DNA of 64,000 nt from Roseateles_B flavus (GTDB lineage Bacteria > Pseudomonadota > Gammaproteobacteria > Burkholderiales > Burkholderiaceae_C): assembly GCF_039872765.1 (NCBI RefSeq), contig NZ_JBDPZC010000005.1, positions 124,001 to 188,000 on the forward strand, written 5' to 3'. Both the position numbers and the translations under genes were made by a program. Below the pieces are notes generated by a model, which saw only the letters and a program-made list of their open reading frames with translations, made no database searches and was not told the DNA's origin. Positions 16,419 through 24,033 of this stretch are shown one piece after another. Within the stretch, counting starts at the first letter, position 1, and the number at the start of each line of letters is the position of its first letter.

Positions 16419-17777
16419 TCAGAGGCTGCCCTCGGGCACTCGCGCGGCCTCGACGCCCAGCACCTCCACCGAGCGCACCCGGGCCGCTGGCAGGGCCACA
16501 CGGAAGCGCGAGCCCTTGCCCACCTCGCTGTCGATCTTCAGCTCGCCGCCATGGCGCTGGGCCACGTGCTTGACGATGGAGAGGCCCAGCCCTGTGCCGC
16601 CGGTGTCGCGGTTGCGGCTGCCGTCGACACGGTAGAAGCGTTCAGTCAGGCGCGGCAAGTGCTCGCGGGCAATGCCGGGGCCGGTGTCGCGCACGCAGAT
16701 TTCGCCCGAGCCATCGGCCAGCAGACCGAAGCTCAGCTCGATGCGTCCGCCGTCCGGCGTGTAGCGCACGGCGTTGTTGGCCAGGTTGGCGACTGCGCTG
16801 AGCAATTCCGCCTCCACGCCAGCCAGCTCGGCCGACGGCCCGCTCTCCAGCACCAGTTCATGGCGGCCTTTGGACAGAGCCGAGGCATCGCTCAGCACAC
16901 GCTGCAGCAGGGCCTGGACGCCCAGCCAGCGGTCCGCATCCGGCCGCGGGCTGCCTTCCAGCTGCGCGAGGGTCAGCAGATCGCTCACCAGGGACTGCAT
17001 GCGCTGCGTCTGCTGGTTCATGAGGCTCAGCACGCGCTTGCGCTCCGGCTCGGTCAGCGGCAGGGAGGCCATGGTCTCGATGAAGCCCGCCAGCACCGTC
17101 AGGGGCGTGCGGATCTCGTGCGAGACATTGGCCACGAAGTCGCGCCGCATCGCTTCGGCGCGCTCACGCTCGGTGATGTCCTGCGTCAGCACCAGGCGCA
17201 TGCCCTCCCCATAGGCCCGGACCACCACGGCCAGGGTCAGCCGACCGCGCACGTGCGGGAGCACCAGCGGCTGGCTGTAGTCCCCTGACTGCAGCAGGGC
17301 CACGAAGGCCGGGAAGCGCACGAGATTGGTCACGCGCTGGTCGCGGTCACGTTGCGGGTCCAGCGAGAAGTGATCGGCCGCGACGCGGTTGCACCAGCGG
17401 ATGTGGTCCTCCGCATCCAGCATCAGCACGCCATTGGGCGAGGCCTCGATGGCGGACAGGAACTGCAGCAATTCCTGACGCTCGCGCTCGATGGCACGGT
17501 CACGGTCGCGCACGGCGCGCTCCACACGGTAGGCAAGCTCGCCCCACAGCCCGCGATCACGCGGCGCCGAGCCAGCCAGCGCGCCCCGCAGCCACTGCAT
17601 GAGGCGGTGCGCACGCAGCGAGTCCACCGTGAACAGCGCGGCCACGCCGATCAGCGAGCCCGTCAGCGGGGGCAGCCAGGGCAATTGAGGCCACCAGCGG
17701 CCCAGCAGCCAGGCAAGACCTGCCCCCAGCAGAACCGCCAGCGCCGCCAGTACGACGCGAGGCAACATCCAGGTCAT
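16419..17777 (-). CDS. phoR: Phosphate regulon sensor histidine kinase PhoR
   Basis: This is a 452-residue membrane histidine kinase. Two N-terminal membrane segments (about residues 8-28 and 38-56) with almost no periplasmic loop are typical of PhoR. A charged linker and a PAS domain (about 103-205, GVLMLDAEDHIRWCN) follow. The HisKA box is FVANVSHEIRTPLTVL with phospho-accepting His220. The HATPase domain has the N box (NLANNAVRYTPDGG), G1 (DTGPGI), F (ERFYRVD) and G2 (GGTGLGLSIVKHV) boxes. It phosphorylates PhoB at low phosphate under control of the Pst transporter and PhoU. The start MTWMLPRVV has AGGA nine bases upstream. It is the last gene of the pst-pho run, 61 bases after phoB. Confidence 0.96.
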   Translation of the reverse strand: MTWMLPRVVLAALAVLLGAGLAWLLGRWWPQLPWLPPLTGSLIGVAALFTVDSLRAHRLMQWLRGALAGSAPRDRGLWGELAYRVERAVRDRDRAIERERQELLQFLSAIEASPNGVLMLDAEDHIRWCNRVAADHFSLDPQRDRDQRVTNLVRFPAFVALLQSGDYSQPLVLPHVRGRLTLAVVVRAYGEGMRLVLTQDITERERAEAMRRDFVANVSHEIRTPLTVLAGFIETMASLPLTEPERKRVLSLMNQQTQRMQSLVSDLLTLAQLEGSPRPDADRWLGVQALLQRVLSDASALSKGRHELVLESGPSAELAGVEAELLSAVANLANNAVRYTPDGGRIELSFGLLADGSGEICVRDTGPGIAREHLPRLTERFYRVDGSRNRDTGGTGLGLSIVKHVAQRHGGELKIDSEVGKGSRFRVALPAARVRSVEVLGVEAARVPEGSL

Positions 17778-17838
17778 TTCACTTCCTGCAACTTGACCCG
17801 GCACGGGTCATTTCGCGACTTCGTTCCGAGAGGCCCCA

Positions 17839-18540
17839 TCAAGCGGAAACGGCAGCCACTTGCTGGGTCAGGCGATAGCCCGCTCCGCGCACCGTCTCGA
17901 TCATGCGCTGGCACTGCACCTTCTCCAGGGCCTCGCGCAGGCGCTTGACGTGCACGTCCACCGTGCGTTCCTCGATGAAGACATGGTCGCCCCACACGCG
18001 GTCCAGCAGCTGTGAGCGGCTGTGCACGCGCTCCGGGTGCGTCATGAAGAAATGCAGCAGGCGGAACTCGGTCGGGCCCAGCTTCACCTCGACGCCATCG
18101 CGGCTGACGCGCCGCGTGCCGGGGTCCAGGCTCAGCTGGCCGACCTCAACCACCGAGTCCAGGGCCTCGGGCGCCTTGCGACGCAGCACGGCGCGGATGC
18201 GGGCGAGCAGCTCGTTGGTCGAGAAGGGCTTGGTGAGGTAGTCATCGGCGCCGGCGTCCAGGCCGGAGACCTTGTCGCTCTCCTCCGCTCGGGCCGTGAG
18301 CATGATGATGGGCAGCTCCTTGGTGCGTGCGGCAGAGCGCCACATCCGGGCCAGGCCGATGCCCGACTGGCCCGGCAGCATCCAGTCCAGCACCACCAGA
18401 TCAGGCAGCACACGGTCCACTTCGAACTGGGCCTGGTCGGCACTGCCGGCCAGGGTCACCTCGAAGCCCGCATGGCGCAGGTTGATGGAAATGAGTTCGG
18501 CGATGGCGGCTTCGTCCTCGACAACGAGAATGCGGCTCAT
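17839..18540 (-). CDS. phoB: Phosphate regulon response regulator PhoB
   Basis: A 233-residue OmpR-type response regulator. The receiver domain (1-120) has the acidic pocket VVEDE, phospho-acceptor Asp52 (VVLDWMLPG) and Lys104 (YLTKPF). The C-terminal winged helix (about 135-228) carries LGPTEFRLLHFFMTHPERV and the recognition helix TVDVHVKRLREAL, which read PHO boxes. Under phosphate limitation it activates pst and other Pho genes with sigma-70. Candidate PHO boxes lie upstream of pstS and of the fasciclin gene in this window. It sits 25 bases after phoU and 61 bases before phoR, in one transcriptional direction. Confidence 0.98.
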   Translation of the reverse strand: MSRILVVEDEAAIAELISINLRHAGFEVTLAGSADQAQFEVDRVLPDLVVLDWMLPGQSGIGLARMWRSAARTKELPIIMLTARAEESDKVSGLDAGADDYLTKPFSTNELLARIRAVLRRKAPEALDSVVEVGQLSLDPGTRRVSRDGVEVKLGPTEFRLLHFFMTHPERVHSRSQLLDRVWGDHVFIEERTVDVHVKRLREALEKVQCQRMIETVRGAGYRLTQQVAAVSA

Positions 18541-18565
18541 GATTCGTGCTCCTTGTCGTTGAGGG

Positions 18566-19276
18566 TCAGGGCTTGACCATGGTGGCCACGGCGTCCGGCG
18601 TGTTGTGACGCACGTCCGTGCCCTTCACCACGTAGATGATCACCTCGGCGAGGTTCTTGGCATGGTCGCCCACCCGCTCGATGGCCTTGGCCACGAAGAT
18701 CAGGTCGATGCAGGCCGAGATGGTGCGCGGGTCTTCCATCATGTAGGTGATCAGCTTGCGCATCAGGCCGTCGAACTCCTTGTCGATGGCGTCATCCTGC
18801 TTCAACACTTCCAGGGCACGATCCACATCCAGGCGGGCAAAGGCGTCCAGGGCCTTGCGCAGCTGGGCGGTGGCGAGTTCGGCCTCGAAGCTGAGGTCGG
18901 ACATGGGCAGGCGCAGGCGGCCGGACACGCCCTCGTTGATCAGTCGCTGCACGGTGCGGGCCACGCGGGCGGCCTCGTCGCCCACGCGCTCCAGATTGGC
19001 GATGGTCTTGGACACCGCGATCAGCAGGCGCAGGTCCCGCGCCGTGGGCTGGCGCCGGGCGATGATGCTGGAGAGGTCGCGATCGATCTCGACCTCCATG
19101 GCGTTCACCCGGTCTTCGGTCTTGAGCACGGTGCCGGCCAGGTCGGCGCTGAAATTGATCAGGGCCTCGACCGACTGCGCCACCTGCGCCTCGACCAGCC
19201 CCCCCATCTCCAGCACACGCGTGGAGATGCCACTCAGCTCGGCATCGAACTGGGTGGAGAGATGCTTGTCACTCAT
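18566..19276 (-). CDS. phoU: Phosphate signalling protein PhoU
   Basis: A 236-residue all-helical protein with two repeated PhoU domains. Each carries the E/D-rich metal-binding signature, seen as TIANLERVGDEAARVARTV in the first repeat and KAIERVGDHAKNLAEVIIYV in the second. PhoU binds PhoR and the Pst transporter and keeps the kinase off when phosphate is plentiful. The N-terminus MSDKHLSTQFDAELSGI is typical of betaproteobacterial PhoU. AAGGAG lies nine bases before the ATG, just after a strong 11-bp hairpin that separates it from pstB. Confidence 0.98.
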   Translation of the reverse strand: MSDKHLSTQFDAELSGISTRVLEMGGLVEAQVAQSVEALINFSADLAGTVLKTEDRVNAMEVEIDRDLSSIIARRQPTARDLRLLIAVSKTIANLERVGDEAARVARTVQRLINEGVSGRLRLPMSDLSFEAELATAQLRKALDAFARLDVDRALEVLKQDDAIDKEFDGLMRKLITYMMEDPRTISACIDLIFVAKAIERVGDHAKNLAEVIIYVVKGTDVRHNTPDAVATMVKP

Positions 19277-19291
19277 TCTTTTGCTCCTTGT

Positions 19292-19318
19292 GGCGGCCGG
19301 CCCTCACGGCCGGCCGCC
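19292..19318 (-). other. Intercistronic hairpin between pstB and phoU
   Basis: Perfect 11-bp arms GGCGGCCGGCC/GGCCGGCCGCC enclose a five-base loop, right in front of the phoU ribosome site. With no T-tract, it more likely tunes mRNA stability or translation than termination. Confidence 0.7.
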
Positions 19319-19374
19319 CTTGCTTTCCTCGGCGCAGGCCCCGCCTGCGCCCCAACATCCACGGTGCCACGGCT

Positions 19375-20160
19375 TCAGCCGAAGCGCCCGGTGATGTAGT
19401 CCTCCGTATCCTTGCGCTTGGGCTTCATGAAGAGCTCGGCGGTGGGGCCGAACTCGATCAGGTCGCCCAGGTACATATAGGCCGTGTAGTCCGAGCAGCG
19501 GGCCGCCTGCTGCATGTTGTGGGTCACGATGGCGACCGTGTAATCGGTCTTGAGCTCGTGGATCAGTTCCTCGATCTTGCCCGTGGAGATGGGATCCAGG
19601 GCCGAGCAGGGCTCGTCCAGCAGCAGCACCTCAGGCTTGATGGCAATGCCGCGGGCGATGCACAGGCGCTGCTGCTGACCGCCGGAGAGGCCGGAACCGC
19701 TCTGGTTGAGCTTGTCCTTGACCTCGTTCCACAGCGCGGCCTTCTTCAACGCCCATTCCACGCGCTCGTCCATCTCCACCCGAGGCAGGGTCTCGAAGAG
19801 CCGCACGCCGAAGGCGATGTTGTCGTAGATGGACATGGGGAACGGCGTCGGCTTCTGGAAGACCATGCCCACCTTGGCGCGGATCAGGGAGACGTCCTCA
19901 CCGCTGGAGAGGATGTCGCTGCCGTCCAGCAGGATCTCGCCTTCCGCCCGCTGCTCGGGATAGAGCTCGAACATGCGGTTGAGCGTGCGCAGCAGCGTGG
20001 ACTTGCCGCAGCCGGACGGGCCGATGAAGGCGGTGACCTTCTTCTCGGGGATGTCCAGGTTGATGTTCTTGAGGGCGTGGAAGTTGCCGTAATAGAAGTT
20101 CAGGTTGCGCACCGACAGCTTGGCACGCTCCGTCACGGGCATATCGACCTTGGTATCCAT
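19375..20160 (-). CDS. pstB: Phosphate ABC transporter ATP-binding protein PstB
   Basis: A 261-residue ABC ATPase. It shows Walker A GPSGCGKST, the Q-loop, the ABC signature LSGGQQQRLCIARGIA, Walker B EVLLLDEPCSALDP and the switch histidine in VTHNM. The N-terminal LSVRNLNFYYGNFHALKNIN and the C-terminal tail FMKPKRKDTEDYITGRFG are diagnostic for PstB. It powers phosphate import through PstCA and takes part in PhoR signalling. It starts 12 bases after the pstA stop, so the two are translationally linked. Confidence 0.99.
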   Translation of the reverse strand: MDTKVDMPVTERAKLSVRNLNFYYGNFHALKNINLDIPEKKVTAFIGPSGCGKSTLLRTLNRMFELYPEQRAEGEILLDGSDILSSGEDVSLIRAKVGMVFQKPTPFPMSIYDNIAFGVRLFETLPRVEMDERVEWALKKAALWNEVKDKLNQSGSGLSGGQQQRLCIARGIAIKPEVLLLDEPCSALDPISTGKIEELIHELKTDYTVAIVTHNMQQAARCSDYTAYMYLGDLIEFGPTAELFMKPKRKDTEDYITGRFG

Positions 20161-20172
20161 GAGTCTCTCGCT

Positions 20173-21048
20173 TCAGTGCTTTTTCTTGAACAGGACGCGC
20201 GCCAGGATGTTCAGCGCCAGCACGCCCATCGTGATGAGGAAGACACCCGCCCAGGCCAGCTTCTGCCAGTTCTCGTAGGGGCTCATCGCGAACTTGAAGA
20301 TGGTGACCGGCAGGCTGGCCATGGGCTCGCCCAGCGACGAAGTCCAGAACTGGTTGGACAGCGCCGTGAACAGCAGGGGCGCGGTCTCGCCGGAGATGCG
20401 GGCCAGGGCCAGCAGCACGCCGGTGATCACGCCGGCGCGGGCCGACTTCAGCGTCACCGACAGGATCACCTTCCACTTGGGCGTACCCAGGGCATAGGCC
20501 GCCTCGCGCAGGGCGTTGGGCACCAGGCTCAGCATGTTCTCGGTCGTGCGGATCACCACCGGGATCACGATCAGTGCCAGGGCCAGCACGCCGGCCAGAC
20601 CCGAGAAGGTCTTCATGCGCGACACCACCACCGCATAGACGAAGAGGCCGATCACGATGGACGGCGCCGAGAGCAGGATGTCGTTGATGAAGCGGACCGA
20701 GGATCCCAGCCGCGTCTTCTGCCCGTATTCGGCCAGGTAGACGCCGGCCATGATGCCGATGGGCGTGCCCAGCAGCGTGGCCAGGCCCACCATGGTGATG
20801 GAGCCGAAGATGGCATTGGCCAGGCCACCGACTTCCGCCTGCGGAGGCGGCGTCATCTCGGTGAAGGTGGCCCAGTTGAGGCCACCCAGGCCCAGGCGGA
20901 CGGTCTCGAAGAGAATCCAGATCAGCCAGAACACGCCGAAGGCCATGGCCGCCAGGGACAGGGTCAGGGCGATGGCATTGGTGCGCTTGCGGCGCGCGTG
21001 GTGGCGCAGGCGCCGGGGGTCCATCGCGGGAGCAACGGAGGTGTTCAT
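20173..21048 (-). CDS. pstA: Phosphate ABC transporter permease PstA
   Basis: A 291-residue inner-membrane permease with about six membrane segments. The frame stays open far upstream inside pstC, but the start at 21048 (MNTSVAPAMDPRRLRHH) overlaps the pstC stop as ATGA. GGAG is close upstream, a standard coupled start. The BPD-type EAA loop is seen as NALREAAYALGTPKWKVI with the following conserved glycine region. It forms the membrane channel with PstC and contacts PstB. Confidence 0.97.
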   Translation of the reverse strand: MNTSVAPAMDPRRLRHHARRKRTNAIALTLSLAAMAFGVFWLIWILFETVRLGLGGLNWATFTEMTPPPQAEVGGLANAIFGSITMVGLATLLGTPIGIMAGVYLAEYGQKTRLGSSVRFINDILLSAPSIVIGLFVYAVVVSRMKTFSGLAGVLALALIVIPVVIRTTENMLSLVPNALREAAYALGTPKWKVILSVTLKSARAGVITGVLLALARISGETAPLLFTALSNQFWTSSLGEPMASLPVTIFKFAMSPYENWQKLAWAGVFLITMGVLALNILARVLFKKKH

Positions 21049-22076
21049 GCGCGGGCTCCTTCGCTCTTCTTCAGGCGGCTCAGCAGGACCTTGGAGAAGC
21101 TCAGCACCACGAAGGTGATGAAGAACAGCACCAGGCCCAGGTAGATCAGCGAGGCCTGGTGCAGGCCCTCGCCGGCTTCGGCAAACTCGTTGGCCAGGGC
21201 CGAGGTGATGCTGTTGGCGGCCTCGAAGATGGAGGGCGAGTTCAGCTGGTTCATGTTGCCGATCACGAAGGTGACGGCCATGGTCTCGCCCAGGGCTCGG
21301 CCCAGGCCCAGCATCACGCCGCCGACCACGCCGGTCTTGGTGAAGGGCAGCACGACCTTCCACACCACTTCCCAGGTCGTGGCGCCCAGGCCGTAGGCCG
21401 ATTCCTTCAGCATGGGCGGCGTGACCTCGAAGACGTCGCGCATCACCGAGGCGATGAAGGGGATGATCATGATGGCCAGAATGATGCCGGCCGAGAGGAT
21501 GCCGATGCCCACCGGCGGGCCGGTGAACAGCGCGCCGAGGTAGGGCACGCCGTCGAACAGCTTCTGCAGCGGCTGCTGCACGAAGGTCGACAGGATGGGG
21601 CCGAAGACCAGCAGGCCCCACATGCCATAGACGATGGAAGGCACGGCGGCCAGCAGCTCCACGGCGATGCCCAGAGGGCTGCGCAGCCAGCTGGGCGACA
21701 GCTCGGTCAGGAAGATCGCGATGCCGAAGCTCACCGGCACGGCGATCAGCAGCGCGATGAAGGAGGTCATCAGCGTGCCGTAGATCATCACCAGGCCGCC
21801 GAATTTCTCCTGCACGGGATCCCAGTCCTTGCTGATCAGGAAGCCCAGGCCGAACTCGCGGATCGCCGGCATGGCGCCCAGCAGCAGGGACAGCAGGATG
21901 CCAGCCAGCAGCGCCAGCGTCAGCCAGGCGGCACCTTGTGCGAGGCCTGCGAACAGCGCGTCGGCCCACGGCAGGGTGCGGCGGCGCTCAGGCGGCTGGC
22001 CCTGGGGCAGCGCCTTCTTCTGTGCGCGTTCCCGGTCGGTGGTGTCGGTCATAGGGGGAGTCAGTACGGCAGCCAT
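21045..22076 (-). CDS. pstC: Phosphate ABC transporter permease PstC
   Basis: A 343-residue permease with six to seven membrane segments. The first is preceded by a charged cytosolic N-terminus of about 45 residues. Family marks are IREFGLGFLISKDWDPVQEKFGG cut into the periplasmic loop (residues about 72-94), VELLAAVPSIVYGMWGL, and the EAA loop KESAYGLGATTWEVVWKVVL. The start MAAVLTPPM has GGAGG six bases upstream. A 16-residue upstream extension is disfavoured. It is separated from pstS by 109 bases that hold a strong hairpin, and overlaps pstA by four bases. Confidence 0.97.
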   Translation of the reverse strand: MAAVLTPPMTDTTDRERAQKKALPQGQPPERRRTLPWADALFAGLAQGAAWLTLALLAGILLSLLLGAMPAIREFGLGFLISKDWDPVQEKFGGLVMIYGTLMTSFIALLIAVPVSFGIAIFLTELSPSWLRSPLGIAVELLAAVPSIVYGMWGLLVFGPILSTFVQQPLQKLFDGVPYLGALFTGPPVGIGILSAGIILAIMIIPFIASVMRDVFEVTPPMLKESAYGLGATTWEVVWKVVLPFTKTGVVGGVMLGLGRALGETMAVTFVIGNMNQLNSPSIFEAANSITSALANEFAEAGEGLHQASLIYLGLVLFFITFVVLSFSKVLLSRLKKSEGARA

Positions 22077-22111
22077 GGAAACCTCCACGATACGGTGCTT
22101 GAGCAGTTCAG

Positions 22112-22162
22112 GCGATACGCACAAGCCCCGGCGCCGGGCAGCAGCGTCGGGGCTTGTGTCGC
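22112..22162 (-). other. Intercistronic hairpin between pstS and pstC
   Basis: Ten perfect pairs (ACAAGCCCCG/CGGGGCTTGT) with an imperfect outer extension (GCGA.../...TCGC) enclose a GC-rich loop. It has no T-tract. A structure in this place commonly protects pstS mRNA and raises PstS over the membrane subunits. That role is inferred here. Confidence 0.65.
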
Positions 22163-22185
22163 ATGGGCGTCTGCTTCTCTGGTGC

Positions 22186-23226
22186 TTACTTGTGGCTGAT
22201 GGCCTTGCCGGCGGCGTCCTTGATCTGGTCCGCCCACTGCTTGCGGATCAGGTCCTTGACGGAGGCGGGCAGCGGCACGTAGTCGAGGTCGTCGGCCATC
22301 TTGTCGCCCTGGCTGTAGGCCCAGTCGAAGAACTTCAGGCTGGCGGCAGCGGCGGCGGGCTTGTCCTGCACCTTGTGCATCAGGATGAAGGTGGCGCCGG
22401 TGATGGGCCAGCTGTCTTTGCCGGCCTGCTCGGTCAGCACCTGGTAGAAGCTCTTGTTCCACTCGGCGCCGGCGGCAGCGGCCTTGAAGGCGTCATCGCT
22501 GGGCGAGACATAGTTGCCGGCCTGGTTCTTCAGCTGCACATAGGCCATCTTGTTCTGCTTGGCGTAGGCGTACTCCACGTAGCCGATGGAGTTGGGCAGG
22601 CGCATCACGAAGGCCGACACGCCCTCGTTGCCCTTGCCGCCGGTGCCCGTCGGCCAGTTCACGGCCGTGCCCTCGCCCACCTTGCTCTTCCATTCGGCAT
22701 TGACCTTGGAGAGGTAGTTGGTGAAGAGGAAACTGGTGCCGGAGCCATCGGCGCGGCGCACCGGGGCGATGGTGGCGTCAGGCAGGGCCACGCCGGGGTT
22801 CAGCGCGGTGATGGCTGCGTCGTTCCATTTGCTGATCTTGCCGAGGTAGATGTCACCCAGCACGGCGCCGGTGAGCTTCAGCTGGCCCGGGGTCACGCCC
22901 TTGATGTTGACCACGGGGACCACGCCACCGATCACGGTGGGGAACTGCAGCAGGCCGTCCTTGGCCAGCTCGTCGTCCTTCAGCGGCGCGTCGGAGGCAC
23001 CGAAGTCCACCGTCTTGGCCTTGATCTGGCGGATGCCGGCACCGGAGCCCACCGACTGGTAGTTGATGCGGGCGCCATTGGCCTTGTGATAGGCGTCGGC
23101 CCACTTGGCATACACGGGTGCCGGGAAGGAGGCGCCAGCGCCCGTCACGTCCTGCGCCTGAGCCAGGCCGCAGGCGGCAGCGAATGCAGTCATCAGGAGG
23201 CCGGTGCGGATCAGCTTGTTTGTCAT
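22186..23226 (-). CDS. pstS: Phosphate ABC transporter substrate-binding protein PstS
   Basis: A 346-residue periplasmic phosphate-binding protein with a Sec signal peptide (MTNKLIRTGLLMTAFAAACG, cleavage near AQA-Q at residue 24). Phosphate-site motifs are TGAGASFPAPVYAKW near the mature N-terminus, the YQSVGSGAGIRQIKAKTVDF loop with DFGASDAPL, and RRADGSGTSFLFTNYLSKV. It delivers phosphate to PstCA. The ATG at 23226 was chosen for the signal peptide; an open frame continues upstream but overlaps the PHO boxes. It is the first gene of the operon and is likely activated by PhoB. Confidence 0.98.
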   Translation of the reverse strand: MTNKLIRTGLLMTAFAAACGLAQAQDVTGAGASFPAPVYAKWADAYHKANGARINYQSVGSGAGIRQIKAKTVDFGASDAPLKDDELAKDGLLQFPTVIGGVVPVVNIKGVTPGQLKLTGAVLGDIYLGKISKWNDAAITALNPGVALPDATIAPVRRADGSGTSFLFTNYLSKVNAEWKSKVGEGTAVNWPTGTGGKGNEGVSAFVMRLPNSIGYVEYAYAKQNKMAYVQLKNQAGNYVSPSDDAFKAAAAGAEWNKSFYQVLTEQAGKDSWPITGATFILMHKVQDKPAAAAASLKFFDWAYSQGDKMADDLDYVPLPASVKDLIRKQWADQIKDAAGKAISHK

Positions 23227-23270
23227 GTCAGTCCTATCGCGTTTTGGGTTGTGGAGCGATAAACGGAATG

Positions 23271-23310
23271 CTATGACCGGTCTGTGACGGGTGCGTGACA
23301 CAAATGACAG
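23271..23310 (-). promoter_or_regulatory. PHO-box array upstream of pstS
   Basis: On the minus strand GTCA cores occur at 23308, 23299, 23288 and 23277 (5' to 3'), spaced 9, 11 and 11 bases (CTGTCAT, TGTCACG, CGTCACA, GGTCATA). Eleven-base spacing of (C)TGTCA units is the PhoB-binding pattern. The array ends about 45 bases before the pstS ATG, fitting a box that replaces the -35. Confidence 0.75.
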
Positions 23311-23342
23311 CCGCACTCCCCCTGCTGACCGGGGCAGCTGAA

Positions 23343-23375
23343 TTGTCATGCGGCCTTCACCGCCCTGTCATGTCA
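23343..23375 (+). promoter_or_regulatory. PHO-box-like array upstream of the fasciclin gene
   Basis: Three consecutive 11-base units on the plus strand read TTGTCATGCGG, CCTTCACCGCC and CTGTCATGTCA. The outer two match the CTGTCAT consensus well and the middle one partly. They end 52 bases before the fasciclin ATG, in the orientation that would activate it. Confidence 0.6.
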
Positions 23376-23427
23376 CCTGCCTACGCTGCCGGGCATTGCT
23401 CATTCACAGCCAAGGTGGAGACCCGAC

Positions 23428-23910
23428 ATGACACATCTGACCCGCATCCTGGCGCTCAGCGCCACCCTCTTCGGCCTGGTGGCCTGCGCCACGACCCCGG
23501 CACCGGCCCCGCTGGCCGACACCCTGGGCCGCGATCCCCAGCTGAGCACCTTCAATCGGCTGGTCGAGCAGGCCGGTCTCACCGAGGAGCTGCGCGCCGC
23601 CGGCCCGCTGACCGTGTTCGCTCCGTCCGACGAGGCCTTCAAGGCCCTGCCCGCCGCCACCCTGGACAAGCTCAGCCAGGACAAGGAACAGCTCAAGGCC
23701 GTCCTGCACCTGCACATGCTGGCCAGCAAGCTGCCGGCCGCCGAAGTGAAGAACAGCAGCCCCAAGAGCCTGCAGGGCAGCGCCCTGGCGCTGGCGCGCG
23801 CCGGTGAGTTCGTGACGGTGGAGGACGCCGTGGTCCAGCGTGCCGACATCGGCGCCACCAATGGCGTGGTCCATGTGATCGACCGCGTGCTGCTGCCGGC
23901 CAAGAAGTAA
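23428..23910 (+). CDS. Fasciclin (FAS1) domain lipoprotein
   Basis: A 160-residue exported protein. The N-terminus MTHLTRILALSATLFGLVAC is a lipoprotein signal with lipobox LVAC (Cys20). One FAS1 domain follows (about residues 37-157) with both hallmark motifs: H1 (GPLTVFAPSDEAFKALP) and H2 (TNGVVHVIDRVLLP). FAS1 domains mediate adhesion and protein or carbohydrate contacts on cell surfaces. GTGGAG precedes the ATG by ten bases. It diverges from pstS with PHO-like repeats on its own side, suggesting phosphate-responsive expression, which is inferred. A terminator shared with convergent glmM follows. Confidence 0.92.
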   Translation: MTHLTRILALSATLFGLVACATTPAPAPLADTLGRDPQLSTFNRLVEQAGLTEELRAAGPLTVFAPSDEAFKALPAATLDKLSQDKEQLKAVLHLHMLASKLPAAEVKNSSPKSLQGSALALARAGEFVTVEDAVVQRADIGATNGVVHVIDRVLLPAKK

Positions 23911-23961
23911 GCCGGCCGCCGGCTCCTCGGCCGGCATGCCTTGATGCCAAGCACCCAATGC

Positions 23962-23995
23962 AAAGGGCGCCCTCGTGGGGCGCCCTTTTTGCGTT
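23962..23995. terminator. Bidirectional terminator between the fasciclin gene and glmM
   Basis: AAAGGGCGCC/GGCGCCCTTT with a T5 tract on the plus strand and a shorter T-run on the minus strand. It lies between two convergent stop codons. Confidence 0.85.
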
Positions 23996-24033
23996 CGGAT
24001 CGCGGACCGTGGTGCGCGGATCGCTGAGGTGGA

